Source: Planctomycetota bacterium (lineage in GTDB: Bacteria; Planctomycetota; JAJSAM01; JAJVHW01). From it: a stretch of DNA of 64,000 bases. A program made the translations under genes and the position numbers. Below the pieces are notes generated by a model that saw only the letters and a list, made by a program, of their open reading frames with translations, did no database searches and was not told the DNA's origin. Positions 24,629 to 33,812 of the stretch are shown in pieces. The first letter of the stretch is position 1; each line of letters starts with the position of its first letter. The DNA lies in NCBI GenBank assembly GCA_024280885.1, contig JAJRPF010000070.1:171861-235860 (forward strand), written 5' to 3'.

Positions 24629-25795
24629 ATGAAGGTGCTGCACGTGGCGGGGGCCCGCCCCAATTTCATGAAGATTGCGCCACTCGTTGCGGCCTTCGAG
24701 GCCGAGGGTGTCGCTGCCCCGATCTGCCATACGGGCCAACACTACGACGAGCGCATGAGCCGGCTCTTCTTCGAGGAATTGGGGATTCCCAGGCCATCGG
24801 TCAATCTCGGTGTGGGGTCGGGGACGCATGCCGCGCAGACCGCGGCCGTGATGGAGCGTTTCGAGCCGGTGGTCCTCGAAAAGCGTCCCGATCTCGTACT
24901 GGTGGTCGGTGACGTCAACAGCACACTCGCATGCGCGCTCGTCGCCGTGAAACTCGGCGTTCCCGTCGCCCACGTCGAGGCAGGTCTGCGCTCGTTCGAT
25001 CGCCGCATGCCCGAAGAGATCAACAGGATGGCCACCGACGCGGTGAGCGATCTCCTCTACTGCTCCGAACCATCCGGCCGACGCAACCTGTTGGCTGAAG
25101 GCGCTTCACCCGAGCGCGTGCAACTGGTCGGGAACGTCATGATCGACACGCTACTGCGGCATCGCGATCGCGCAGCGGCGACAGGGGCTCGCGGACGCCT
25201 CGTCGGCACCGATCGATATGCCGTCGTCACGCTGCATCGTCCGGCGAACGTCGATGATCGGGGGATTGCCGAGGGACTGGTGGAGGCGCTGGCCGAGATC
25301 GCCCCGCACTTCGACGCGTTGCTCTTTCCGCTTCACCCGCGGACGTGCGCGGCGCTGGATCGACACGGCTTGACCACGCGGCTCCGGTCGATTGATGGCA
25401 TGCGTCTCCTGAAACCGCTCGGATACCTCGAATTCCTCGACATCATGGCCGGCGCGGCTCTCGTCCTGACGGATTCGGGCGGTATTCAGGAGGAAACCAC
25501 GGTGTTGGGCGTGCCGTGCCTGACACTGCGGCCCAACACGGAGCGGCCGGTGACAGTCGACGAGGGCACCAACCGGGTCGTGGGGACCGCGCCTGCCGAT
25601 GTGGTGGCGGCAGTTCAGGAAGTACTTCGCGATCCGCCGAACGGTCGGGTCCCGGATTTGTGGGATGGTCGCGCCGCTCAGAGGATCGTAGAGCATGTTC
25701 GAAGCGGAGCGATCGACGCGATCGCACAGCTTCGTGAGGGAGAGCGGAGTCGGGCACCGACGCCGACCCCGGACTGGAAGGACGAGAGAGAATGA
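24629..25795 (+). CDS. wecB: Non-hydrolysing UDP-GlcNAc 2-epimerase (WecB/WbpI family)
   Basis: 388 residues, GGAGG six bases upstream. Motifs in order: GARPNFMKIAPLV, CHTGQHYDERMS, VVGDVNSTLACALVA, HVEAGLRSFDRRMPEEINR, TLHRPANVDD, LFPLHPRT, and LTDSGGIQEETTVLGVPCLTLRPNTERPVT, the UDP-binding block. It interconverts UDP-GlcNAc and UDP-ManNAc, or acts on a diacetamido-uronate as WbpI does; these cannot be told apart here. It overlaps the next gene by ATGA and follows the 6-dehydrogenase by 58 bases. Confidence 0.92.
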   Translation: MKVLHVAGARPNFMKIAPLVAAFEAEGVAAPICHTGQHYDERMSRLFFEELGIPRPSVNLGVGSGTHAAQTAAVMERFEPVVLEKRPDLVLVVGDVNSTLACALVAVKLGVPVAHVEAGLRSFDRRMPEEINRMATDAVSDLLYCSEPSGRRNLLAEGASPERVQLVGNVMIDTLLRHRDRAAATGARGRLVGTDRYAVVTLHRPANVDDRGIAEGLVEALAEIAPHFDALLFPLHPRTCAALDRHGLTTRLRSIDGMRLLKPLGYLEFLDIMAGAALVLTDSGGIQEETTVLGVPCLTLRPNTERPVTVDEGTNRVVGTAPADVVAAVQEVLRDPPNGRVPDLWDGRAAQRIVEHVRSGAIDAIAQLREGERSRAPTPTPDWKDERE

Positions 25796-26751
25796 GCAAA
25801 CATTTCGTGACGGGCGGCGCCGGCTTCATCGGGTCGCACATCGTCGAGCGACTCGTCGGTGATGGCTACGACGTCACCGTCTTCGATGACTTCAGCACCG
25901 GTCGCTACGACAACATTGCGCACCTCGAGGGGCGCAAGCTGACCGTCGTCGAGGGCGACGTGCGCGATGAGAAGGCAGTCACGAAGGCGATGAAGGGCTC
26001 GCATTACGTCTTCCATCAGGCGGCGTTGCCCTCGGTCTCACGGAGTGTGGACGACCCGCAGACGTCGCACGATGTCAACATGGGCGGCACGCTCAACATC
26101 TTGCAGGCTGCGCGTGCCAACAAGCGCACGGTGAAACGCTTGATCTATGCGTCGTCGTCGTCGGTCTACGGCGACACGCCGACGCTTCCCAAAGTTGAGA
26201 CCATGGCGACCCAGCCGATGTCGCCGTACGCGGTATCGAAGCTGGGTGGCGAGAACTATTGCCGCGCGTTCTTCCTCAGCTACGGGCTGGAGACGGTCGC
26301 TCTGCGCTACTTCAATGTCTTCGGCCCGCGGCAGGATCCCGAGTCTGCCTACGCGGCGGTGATCCCGCTCTTCACGAAGGCGATGCTCGGCCGCGGCAAG
26401 CCCATGATCTACGGCGATGGGAAGCAGACGCGGGACTTCACCCACATCGACAACGTGGTGGACGCTAACCTGGCCGCGTGCACGTCGACCAAGGCGCCCG
26501 GCAACGTGTTCAACGTCGCCTGCGGGTCGCGCGTCACGATCGCCGGCTTGGCGAATATGATCGGCGAGCTCCTTGGGGTCTCGCGCGAGCCGCGCATGAA
26601 GCCGGCCCGGCCGGGCGACGTCCGGCACTCGTTGGCCGACACTGCACGTGCGGAGGAGTTCCTCTCCTACCGTGTGCGCGTGGATCTGCGCCAGGGGCTC
26701 GCGCGCACCGTCGAGTGGTATCGCGAGCAGGCCGAGGCGGCCTCCGCCTGA
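25792..26751 (+). CDS. NAD-dependent nucleotide-sugar epimerase, extended SDR (UDP-GlcNAc/Glc 4-epimerase-like)
   Basis: 319 residues. N-terminal NAD-binding TGGAGFIGSHIVERL, acidic strand end FDDFSTG, HQAALPSVSRSVDDP, catalytic SSSSVYGDT with YAVSK (Y-x3-K), ALRYFNVFGPRQDPESAYAAVIP and DGKQTRDFTHIDNVV. The RQDP...Y(A)AVIP block resembles WbpP/GalE-type UDP-HexNAc 4-epimerases. It could equally be a related dehydratase or decarboxylase. ATGA overlap with wecB; about 150 bases to rfbA, which hold a hairpin. Confidence 0.85.
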   Translation: MSKHFVTGGAGFIGSHIVERLVGDGYDVTVFDDFSTGRYDNIAHLEGRKLTVVEGDVRDEKAVTKAMKGSHYVFHQAALPSVSRSVDDPQTSHDVNMGGTLNILQAARANKRTVKRLIYASSSSVYGDTPTLPKVETMATQPMSPYAVSKLGGENYCRAFFLSYGLETVALRYFNVFGPRQDPESAYAAVIPLFTKAMLGRGKPMIYGDGKQTRDFTHIDNVVDANLAACTSTKAPGNVFNVACGSRVTIAGLANMIGELLGVSREPRMKPARPGDVRHSLADTARAEEFLSYRVRVDLRQGLARTVEWYREQAEAASA

Positions 26752-26785
26752 GCCGACGCAGCAGCGTGCGCACCACTTTCCGGTT

Positions 26786-26819
26786 GCCGGGGACGCACTG
26801 TGGAGTGCTCCCTCCCGGC
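26786..26819. terminator. Bipartite hairpin between the 4-epimerase-like gene and rfbA
   Basis: An outer 6-bp stem (GCCGGG with CCCGGC) encloses an inner 5-bp stem (GCACT with AGTGC, loop GTGG), 35 bases after the upstream stop. There is no T-run, so it may be a weak or factor-assisted terminator, or an attenuator before rfbA. Confidence 0.35.
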
Positions 26820-26905
26820 GATCTCGCCTGCCCCGGCGTACCGGAGTAGCCTGCGCGGAATCCGTCTAACGTGCTGCCGCCAGACGACCAATCAGGAGAG
26901 ATGCG

Positions 26906-27652
26906 ATGGGTGTGAAGGGTGTTGTCCTTGCCGGAGGCACGGGCTCGCGGCTGTCGCCGCTCACGAAGGTCACGAACAAGCATCTGCTCCCGATCTACGA
27001 CGAGCCGATGATCTACTACCCGCTGCGCATGCTCGTGGACGCCGGGATCTCGGACATCATGGTCGTCACCGGCGGCAACAGCGCCGGGGACTTCCTCAAG
27101 TTGCTCGGGAACGGCGAGGAGTTCGGGCTCCAACAGATGCAATACGGCTACCAGAAGGGTGCCGGAGGCATCGCGGAGGCGCTTGGCCTGACCCGGTACT
27201 TCGTCGGCAACGACGACGTGGTGGTGGTTCTTGGGGACAATCTGCTCGAACACTCGATTGCGGGTGCTGTCGATCGCTTCCGTGAGCAGGGTGGCGGCGC
27301 ACGCGTCCTTCTGAAGCAGGTCCATGATCCGGAGCGCTTCGGTGTTGCCGAGATCGAGGACGACCGGATTGCCCGCATCGTCGAGAAGCCGACCGAGCCG
27401 CGCTCCGATCTCGCGGTCATCGGCGTCTACATGTACGACAACAGCGTGTTCTCGTTCATCGAGGGGCTCGCGCCGTCGGAGCGCGGCGAGCTTGAGATCA
27501 CCGACGTGAACAATGCGTACCTCGCACGCGGAGATCTCCGGCACGAGGTTATCGACGGCTGGTGGACCGATGCCGGAACGTTCGAGTCCCTGCACCATGC
27601 TTCCAAACTCGTGCATCGATCGCGCTTCGGAGAGGACGCGGACACAGCATGA
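26906..27652 (+). CDS. rfbA: Glucose-1-phosphate thymidylyltransferase (short form)
   Basis: 248 residues, about 40 shorter than the E. coli enzyme and matching the short bacterial/archaeal form. Nucleotide-binding loop VVLAGGTGSRLSPLTKVTNKHLLPIYD, then PMIYYPL, VVVVLGDNLLE, VAEIEDDRIARIVEKP and ELEITDVNNAYL, with the closing WWTDAGTFESL. It makes dTDP-glucose from dTTP and glucose-1-phosphate, step one of dTDP-L-rhamnose synthesis. AGGAGA precedes the ATG. ATGA overlap with rfbD follows; rfbB comes after. rfbC (the 3,5-epimerase) is not in the window. Confidence 0.92.
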   Translation: MGVKGVVLAGGTGSRLSPLTKVTNKHLLPIYDEPMIYYPLRMLVDAGISDIMVVTGGNSAGDFLKLLGNGEEFGLQQMQYGYQKGAGGIAEALGLTRYFVGNDDVVVVLGDNLLEHSIAGAVDRFREQGGGARVLLKQVHDPERFGVAEIEDDRIARIVEKPTEPRSDLAVIGVYMYDNSVFSFIEGLAPSERGELEITDVNNAYLARGDLRHEVIDGWWTDAGTFESLHHASKLVHRSRFGEDADTA

Positions 27653-28542
27653 AGGTCCTACTCACGGGAGGTCGTGGTCTGCTCGGGGCGCCGCTCGCGG
27701 CTTGCTTGCGCGCGGACGGAGCCGACGTGCGCGTGACCGATGTGCCGGAGGTCGACGTCACGAATGGCGCAGCCGTTCGCGCCGTGCTGGATGAGTTCGC
27801 GCCGGACGTCGTCGTGCATCTCGCCGCCTGGACCGACGTGGATGCCTGCGAACGCGATCCGGAGCGCGCGCATTCGGTCAACGCCGAGGGCACGCGCCAT
27901 GTAGCCGAGGCCTGCGTCGCGGCGGGAGCACGCATGCTCTACGTCTCGACGGACTATGTCTTCGACGGCCGTTCAGGCGCTCCGTACACGGAGGCGGACA
28001 CGACCAGGCCCCTCTCCGCATACGGTCGCAGCAAGTTGGAGGGGGAGCGTCACGTCCGCGAGAGCGGCGTCGGTGGTTGGATCGTGCGCTGCCAGAGTAT
28101 CTACGGCCGCGGGAAGAAGTCCTTCGCGGACGCGATCCTGCTGCGTGCACGGGCTGGCGAAGAGTTGCGTGTGGTGACCGACCAGACCGTCTGTCCGACC
28201 TATGCCGACGATCTGGCCGCTCTCCTCTCCGCGACTGTCGCGCGCGCTGCCGATGGTCTCTATCTGGCGGCAAACACCGGCGCGTGCACGTGGCATGAGT
28301 TCGCGCGCGCTGTCCTCGACGAGTCCGGCTTCGCGGAACTGCCGATCGCCGAGATCACCGCCGCCGACCTCGGCCGCGATGCGCCGCGGCCGACGAACTC
28401 GCGCTTCGACTGCTCGGCGCTCGAGTCGGCTGCGCAGCATGCGCTGCGGCCCTGGCGCGAGGCGCTGCGTGACTATCTCGCCGCGCAGCGAGGATCTGTC
28501 CCGACGGCGACCGACGCAGAGTGCGATGGAGGACGATCATGA
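27649..28542 (+). CDS. rfbD: dTDP-4-dehydrorhamnose reductase
   Basis: 297 residues. NADPH-binding TGGRGLLGAPLAACL, the family motif VVHLAAWTDVDACERDPE, VNAEGTRHVAEAC, STDYVFDGRSGAPYTE, catalytic YGRSKLEGE (Y-x3-K), VRCQSIYGRGKKSF and DQTVCPTYADDL. It carries out the last step of dTDP-L-rhamnose synthesis. The start is the ATG of an ATGA overlap with rfbA, and its stop overlaps rfbB the same way. Because rfbC is missing here, the epimerase must be elsewhere, or the product could be a different deoxysugar. Confidence 0.9.
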   Translation: MKVLLTGGRGLLGAPLAACLRADGADVRVTDVPEVDVTNGAAVRAVLDEFAPDVVVHLAAWTDVDACERDPERAHSVNAEGTRHVAEACVAAGARMLYVSTDYVFDGRSGAPYTEADTTRPLSAYGRSKLEGERHVRESGVGGWIVRCQSIYGRGKKSFADAILLRARAGEELRVVTDQTVCPTYADDLAALLSATVARAADGLYLAANTGACTWHEFARAVLDESGFAELPIAEITAADLGRDAPRPTNSRFDCSALESAAQHALRPWREALRDYLAAQRGSVPTATDAECDGGRS

Positions 28543-29639
28543 CGCGTTGGCTAGTCACGGGCGGAGCCGGGTTCATTGGTTCCAACTTCATCCGTCTGCT
28601 GGTGAACGAGCGTCCGGCCGACGAGATCGTGAACCTCGACCTGCTCACGTACGCAGGCAATCTCGAGAACCTCGTCGATGTGCACGAGTCGCCGCGTTAC
28701 GCGTTCGTGAAGGGCGACGTCTCTACGCCCGCCGAGTGGGATGACGCTGTTGGTGCGACACCCGACGTTCTGGTCCACTTCGCTGCCGAAAGCCATGTGG
28801 ATCGTTCGATCGACGATGCCACGCCGTTTCTCCGCACGAACGTGATCGGGACGCAGACGCTCCTTGACTGGGCGCGCCGGCGCGGAGTGAGGACGTTCGT
28901 GCAGGTCAGCACCGACGAGGTCTATGGCTCGCTTCGGCCGGACGATCCGCCGTTTGTCGAGACGTCTCCGATCGCTCCCAACAGCCCCTATGCGGCGAGC
29001 AAGGCCTCGGCGGATTTGCTCGTCCGCGCCGCCGCGGAAACGCACGGATTGCGCACGGTCATCACGCGTTGCTCCAACAACTACGGGCCGTATCAGTTCC
29101 CGGAGAAGCTGCTCCCGCTGATGATCACGAACGCCATGCGCGACGGCGAGTTGCCGGTCTACGGGGACGGGCAGCAGGTACGCGATTGGATCCACGTGGA
29201 CGACCACTGCCGTGGCGTGCTCGTCGCCGCGGAGCGTGGTCGCCCGGGTCAGGTCTACAACTTCGGCGCGTCGAGCGAACAGACGAATATGTCGATGGTT
29301 GAGCGCGTGCTCGCTCTGCTCGACAAGCCGCGCACGCTCATACGGCATGTCGAAGATCGCAAGGGGCACGACCGCCGCTACGCGATGGGTTACGACTTCT
29401 CTCGCGCTGAACTTGGCTGGGAGCCTCGTGTGACTCTGGAGCAGGGGCTCGCTGCCACGGTGGCGTGGTATCGCGAGAACGAGGAGTGGTGGACACGCGT
29501 GAAGTCCGGGGCCTACCGGGAGTACTACGACCGGATGTACGCGGAGCGCTTGCGTGCACCGTCTACCGCCAATGGTTCGGCCGACGAAGGCGTGACCGGC
29601 GCACACGGTGCGCGGGACGGGGACTCCGACTCGCAATGA
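28539..29639 (+). CDS. rfbB: dTDP-glucose 4,6-dehydratase
   Basis: 366 residues. TGGAGFIGSNFIRLLV, LDLLTYAGNLENL, HFAAESHVDRSIDDA, VSTDEVYGSL, YAASKASADLLVRA (catalytic Y-x3-K), RCSNNYGPYQFPEKLLPLMI and WIHVDDHCRGV are the full RmlB set. It converts dTDP-glucose to dTDP-4-keto-6-deoxyglucose. GGAGG six bases upstream and an ATGA overlap with rfbD fix the start. The last 25 or so residues are a polar low-complexity tail (Ala/Gly/Asp/Ser) beyond the usual end. Confidence 0.93.
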   Translation: MTRWLVTGGAGFIGSNFIRLLVNERPADEIVNLDLLTYAGNLENLVDVHESPRYAFVKGDVSTPAEWDDAVGATPDVLVHFAAESHVDRSIDDATPFLRTNVIGTQTLLDWARRRGVRTFVQVSTDEVYGSLRPDDPPFVETSPIAPNSPYAASKASADLLVRAAAETHGLRTVITRCSNNYGPYQFPEKLLPLMITNAMRDGELPVYGDGQQVRDWIHVDDHCRGVLVAAERGRPGQVYNFGASSEQTNMSMVERVLALLDKPRTLIRHVEDRKGHDRRYAMGYDFSRAELGWEPRVTLEQGLAATVAWYRENEEWWTRVKSGAYREYYDRMYAERLRAPSTANGSADEGVTGAHGARDGDSDSQ

Positions 29640-30244
29640 AGTTCCTGCGCGTGCTCTGTCCCGGCCACGACGTCGCCGTCTCCGCCGCCCTGCGGGAGGC
29701 GGTCGCCGCGTTCAATCGTGGCCTCGACATCCGACTGCGTTTCCTCTCCATCGGGATCGAGGATCGTGAATTGGTCGTGAACGACGCAGAGCACGCGACG
29801 GCTGCAGTCGGAGGCGTACTCGACGAATGGCGTCCGGACGCCGTCGTCTTGCTCGGCGACGGCGTATCGGCTGTCGCAGCCGCGACGATCACGGCGCGCC
29901 ATCCGGCAACGCTCGCTCGGCTGTGCGCCGGGCGGCGGGTTGGACCCGAGGCGGACGCGGCTCGCGCCGTGGACCATCTCGCGGACGTCCTGCTCGTGGT
30001 CGATGACGCAAGCGAGTTGACCCTCCGCGACGAGGGGCTTTCGGCGCGCACCTATAGGGTCATGGGCCGGGTCACGGGCGGAGATGTGGGCTCGCCGTGC
30101 AGCGCGACTGCCGATGTTGATAAGACCGGTACCGCCAGCATCAGTAACGACGCAATGGGGGCGGACGACATGGCGATGGGCCTCAACGTGATCAAGGCGG
30201 TGCGCGCAGCGCGCGCGCGCACCTCGGGAGACTCGACATGCTGA
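29636..30244 (+). CDS. Half-length, degenerate UDP-GlcNAc 2-epimerase-like protein
   Basis: 202 residues. I do not recognise a named family. The middle parallels the first domain of the WecB protein at 24629: here EWRPDAVVLLGDGVSAVAAA, there KRPDLVLVVGDVNSTLACA. Here an AGRR...AVDHLADVLLVVDDASE stretch stands where WecB has HVEAGLRS...AVSDLLYCSEPS. The catalytic Asp/Glu/His residues and the whole second domain with the UDP-binding GGIQEE block are absent, so it is unlikely to be an active epimerase. The end is Ala/Asp/Gly-rich. The gene overlaps rfbB (ATGA) and the carbamoyltransferase (7 bases), so it is kept in translational coupling, which argues against a dying pseudogene. It might be a regulatory or partner subunit. 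Confidence 0.6.
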   Translation: MKFLRVLCPGHDVAVSAALREAVAAFNRGLDIRLRFLSIGIEDRELVVNDAEHATAAVGGVLDEWRPDAVVLLGDGVSAVAAATITARHPATLARLCAGRRVGPEADAARAVDHLADVLLVVDDASELTLRDEGLSARTYRVMGRVTGGDVGSPCSATADVDKTGTASISNDAMGADDMAMGLNVIKAVRAARARTSGDSTC

Positions 30245-31923
30245 TCCTGGGCCTCGGTGGACTCGGTTACAAGGACTCGAGCGCAGCGCTCGTCTCCGAT
30301 GGACGGATCGTGGCGGCCGCGTCGGAGGATCGCTTCACGCGCATCAAGCACCAGGGGGGGTATCCGCGCCTCGCCATCGACGCGTGCCTGCGCTCCGCCG
30401 GAGTCTCGCTGGCGGATGTCGATCACGTTGCCGTCGCGAACAACCCGTGGCTGGCGCTGCGGTCGAAGGTCCTCGAGTGGTATGGCGAGCGCTTCTTCGA
30501 CTCACCGGAGTTCCGGGCGTACCACATCTTCCACGACGAGATCCACTCGACGCTGACGTACTTGAAAGCGCTGGAGGACTTGCGGGCAGGTCGCGACGGA
30601 CGCTTCCACGTGGTCCGTCACCACCTGAGCCACATGGCGTCGTCATTCCTCGCCGGTCCGGCGACCGACGCTGCCATCCTGGAGATGGACGGTCGTGGGG
30701 AGGTCTCGACGTCGGCCATCGGCGTCGGCCGCGGAGCAGAGATCGAGGTCTTCCGCGTGGACGAGATGCCCAACAGTCTGGGGCTACTCTACGCCGCCGT
30801 CAGCGACTTCCTCGGGTTCGAAGGGCAAGACGACGAGTTCCGCGTCATGACCGTGGCGACCCAGGGAGAGCCGAGCTATCGGGATGCGTTCCGCGAGATC
30901 GTCCGCCTCGGGCCCGAGGGCTCGTTCCAGTTGAACGCGGATTACTTCTTGTATCGCGACGGTCTCGCCGCGCTTTCCGAGAAGTTCACCGATGACTTCG
31001 GTGCGCCTCGCGGCCGCGGCGACGCGGTGCTTCAGCGGCATCGCGACATCGCAGCCTCGTTGCAGCGGTCGATCGAGGACGCTGTGCTCCATTCTGCGAG
31101 CCACCTGCACGAACGCACGGGGCTGGACACGTTGTGTTTCGCGGGCGGAGTGGCGCTCAACTGGGTGATGAACGGTCGTCTTGCGGCCGAGTCGCCGTTC
31201 GCTCACGTCTACGTCAATCCAATGGCGGGCGATGAGGGCACAGCGGTCGGCGCGGCGTTGCAGGTCTACGCGCAGGAGACTGGCGCGCGGCCAGAGCCTC
31301 TGGCGTCTGTGGCTCTCGGACCGGCTGTCACCGATGCCGAGATCGAGGGCACGTTGCGCCGCAGCGGATGGAGTTTCGAGCGTCCGGCGGACTGTGTTGC
31401 AGACGCGGCGCGTCGTTTGGCTGATGGCAACGTGATCGGCTGGTTCCAGGGGCGCGCGGAGTTCGGGCCGCGGGGTCTCGGCCAGCGTGCCATTCTTGCG
31501 GATCCGGCGAATGCCGAGACCAGGGCGCATCTACTTCGAGATATCAAGGCCCGAGCCGATCACCACCCGTTCGCGCTCTCGCTCGCTGAGGAGAGCGCCG
31601 AGGCCGTCTTCGGCCGCGCCGTGACCTCCCCCTACCTCCTGCGCTGGGACACGGTGACGGAAGCCGCCCGGCAGGGGCTCGAGGGTGTGCTGACGGGGGA
31701 GTCGATCGTGCGCTGGCACGGGGCGAATGCGACGCGCGAACCGGATTTTCATCGCCTGCTCGTCGGCTTTGGTGCGGCGACCGGACGCCTTCCGGCGTTG
31801 CTGAACACCAGCCTGAACCGCCCGGGTCAACCTCCTGTGGTCACCACCAGCGAAGCGCTCGAGGTCTTCGCGACCACCGGCCTTGACGCCATGGTTCTCG
31901 GGCCCTACGTCCTCACGAAGTAG
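30238..31923 (+). CDS. Carbamoyltransferase, NodU/CmcH family (first of two)
   Basis: Transfers a carbamoyl group from carbamoyl phosphate, via carbamoyl-AMP, to a hydroxyl of a sugar or secondary metabolite. 561 residues. N-terminal Kae1-like domain: GLGYKDSSAALVSDGRIVAA, catalytic-site histidines in RHHLSHMASSF, LEMDGRGE, FAGGVALNWVMNGRL and NPMAGDEGTAVGAAL. C-terminal YrdC-like domain: WFQGRAEFGPRGLGQRAILADP and LLNTSLNRPGQPPVVTTSEAL. GGGAGA lies upstream of the ATG. Its sequence is clearly different from the second copy 190 bases downstream, so the two probably modify different positions or acceptors of the glycan. Confidence 0.9.
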   Translation: MLILGLGGLGYKDSSAALVSDGRIVAAASEDRFTRIKHQGGYPRLAIDACLRSAGVSLADVDHVAVANNPWLALRSKVLEWYGERFFDSPEFRAYHIFHDEIHSTLTYLKALEDLRAGRDGRFHVVRHHLSHMASSFLAGPATDAAILEMDGRGEVSTSAIGVGRGAEIEVFRVDEMPNSLGLLYAAVSDFLGFEGQDDEFRVMTVATQGEPSYRDAFREIVRLGPEGSFQLNADYFLYRDGLAALSEKFTDDFGAPRGRGDAVLQRHRDIAASLQRSIEDAVLHSASHLHERTGLDTLCFAGGVALNWVMNGRLAAESPFAHVYVNPMAGDEGTAVGAALQVYAQETGARPEPLASVALGPAVTDAEIEGTLRRSGWSFERPADCVADAARRLADGNVIGWFQGRAEFGPRGLGQRAILADPANAETRAHLLRDIKARADHHPFALSLAEESAEAVFGRAVTSPYLLRWDTVTEAARQGLEGVLTGESIVRWHGANATREPDFHRLLVGFGAATGRLPALLNTSLNRPGQPPVVTTSEALEVFATTGLDAMVLGPYVLTK

Positions 31924-32110
31924 TCGCCCAGCCGCATGCTGTCGTCGGCCCGCGTGTGGTGCGACGTTCGCCCTGCCCGCGTCGTTCGCCAGTTTCTGCG
32001 CGGCTCGCGTCTCGATCTCTGGCGCACCATTCTTTGGTAGCCCTTCGGGGCCGCCGTCCAATACGCCCGCGCGCTCTGCGCCTTCCGTTCCCGGAGAATC
32101 TCGACCCGCG

Positions 32111-33811
32111 ATGAAGATCCTCGGCCTGAACGCCGCCAGTCACAACACGTCGGCCACACTCGTGGTGGACGGGCGACTCATCGCATTCGTGGAAGAAGAG
32201 CGCTTCAACCGTGAGAAGTACACGATGGCGTTCCCGGAGAAGTCGCTGCAGTACTGCCTCGACGAGGGCGGGCTCGCTCTCTCGGAGATCGATCTCGTGG
32301 CCTTCGCGGGCGAGCCGAGCACGGAGATCGTCCAGTCGATGATCGGCGCATTGCGACTGGCGGGACGCCCGTGGTATCGCACCTGGCTCCGCAATCAGGC
32401 GCTCGTCACTGGCGCGTTCAAAGGCACGCGCCAGGTGCGGCGACTGCGGGGCCGGCTCGGCTACACGGGGGCGGTGCGCACGGTCAACCATCACCTCTGC
32501 CACGCGTCGAGCGCGTTCCATTGTTCCCCGTACGAGTCCGCGGCGATCCTGACGCTGGACGCCCAGGGCGACGGGCTAGCGACCGGGATCTATGTCGGCG
32601 AGGGCTCGCAGATCAAGAAGGTCGAGTCGTTCGGATTTCCGGAGCACTCCATCGGCCACATGTACGACGTCGTTGCGGAGTGGCTTGGATTTCGGCCTGT
32701 CCTCGACGCAGGCAAGGTCATGGGCTTGGCGTCATATGGCGACGGCGCAACGCAGATCGCGAAGTTCGAACGCTTCTGCACCATCACGAACGACGGAATC
32801 GTGCGCTTCGATCTGGACCGAATGAAGCACGAGCACAATGCGCAGTCATCGGAGCGCTTCATCGAGCTCTTCGGTCCGCCGCGAGCTCTCGGAGAAGACC
32901 CGACCGAACCGCGCTTCGCCGATGTCGCAGCCGGTGCCCAGGCGATGCTTGAGCGGGCGGTTCTGGCACTTGCACGACGCGCGCGTGAACTGACCGGCCA
33001 GTCACGGCTGTGCATGGCGGGTGGTGTTGCACTCAACAGCGTCGCGAACGGGAAAATCTGCAACGAGGGGATCTTCGACGAGGTCTGGGTGCAACCGGCT
33101 GCAAACGACGCCGGGCTCGCGCTCGGTGCCGGACTCCAGGCGTGGCACGACGCGGGCGGTGAGCGCCGCTTCGTGATGGAGCACGCGTACTGGGGGCCCG
33201 ATACCGCGACCGACGAAGTGCGAGCGGCGATCGAGGTGGCGAAGGCCGTTTACCGCGAGGTCGATGATCCGTCGCAAGCCGCTGCGGAACTCGTTGCCGA
33301 CGGCAAGATCGTCGGCTGGTATCAGGGGCGCTCGGAGGTGGGGCCGCGTTCACTCGGTGGGCGCAGCATCCTGGCGGATCCGTGCCGCGCGGAGATGAAG
33401 GCGATCGTGAACCGTTACGTGAAGCATCGTGAGCCGTTCCGCCCCTTCGCACCGAGTTGCGTGCTCGAGGACGCAGATCGCTGGTTCGAGCGCGGCGGCC
33501 CGTCGCCTTTCATGCTGAAGGTCTGGTCGGTGAAGCCGGAGGCGCGTGAGAGGCTGCCCGCCATCACCCACGTCGACGGGTCTGCGCGGCTTCAGACCGT
33601 CACGGCGGAGCAGCACCCATTGTATCACCGGTATCTGGTCGATCTGGGGCGGCGGACCGGGATCGCGTGCACGTTGAACACGTCGTTCAACATTCGCGGC
33701 GAGCCGATTGTGAACACTCCGATGGACGCGTTGAAGTGCTACTTCACGACGGGCTTGGACGCGCTGGTGATCGATCGTTTCGTGCTGGAGAAGCCGGCCA
33801 CTGCCGGTTGA
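32111..33811 (+). CDS. Carbamoyltransferase, NodU/CmcH family (second of two)
   Basis: 566 residues from the ATG directly before the first beta strand (MKILGLNAASHNTSATLVVDG); longer in-frame text upstream shows no conservation. Key blocks: FVEEERFNREKY, NHHLCHASSAFHCSPY with the active-site histidines, LTLDAQGDGLATGIY, AGGVALNSVANGKI, QPAANDAGLALGAGL, WYQGRSEVGPRSLGGRSILADP, and TLNTSFNIRGEPIVNTPMDAL. The second copy keeps the consensus more closely than the first. The 187 bases before it show no feature I can name. The following glycosyltransferase starts two bases after its stop. Confidence 0.92.
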   Translation: MKILGLNAASHNTSATLVVDGRLIAFVEEERFNREKYTMAFPEKSLQYCLDEGGLALSEIDLVAFAGEPSTEIVQSMIGALRLAGRPWYRTWLRNQALVTGAFKGTRQVRRLRGRLGYTGAVRTVNHHLCHASSAFHCSPYESAAILTLDAQGDGLATGIYVGEGSQIKKVESFGFPEHSIGHMYDVVAEWLGFRPVLDAGKVMGLASYGDGATQIAKFERFCTITNDGIVRFDLDRMKHEHNAQSSERFIELFGPPRALGEDPTEPRFADVAAGAQAMLERAVLALARRARELTGQSRLCMAGGVALNSVANGKICNEGIFDEVWVQPAANDAGLALGAGLQAWHDAGGERRFVMEHAYWGPDTATDEVRAAIEVAKAVYREVDDPSQAAAELVADGKIVGWYQGRSEVGPRSLGGRSILADPCRAEMKAIVNRYVKHREPFRPFAPSCVLEDADRWFERGGPSPFMLKVWSVKPEARERLPAITHVDGSARLQTVTAEQHPLYHRYLVDLGRRTGIACTLNTSFNIRGEPIVNTPMDALKCYFTTGLDALVIDRFVLEKPATAG

Positions 33812-33812
33812 A

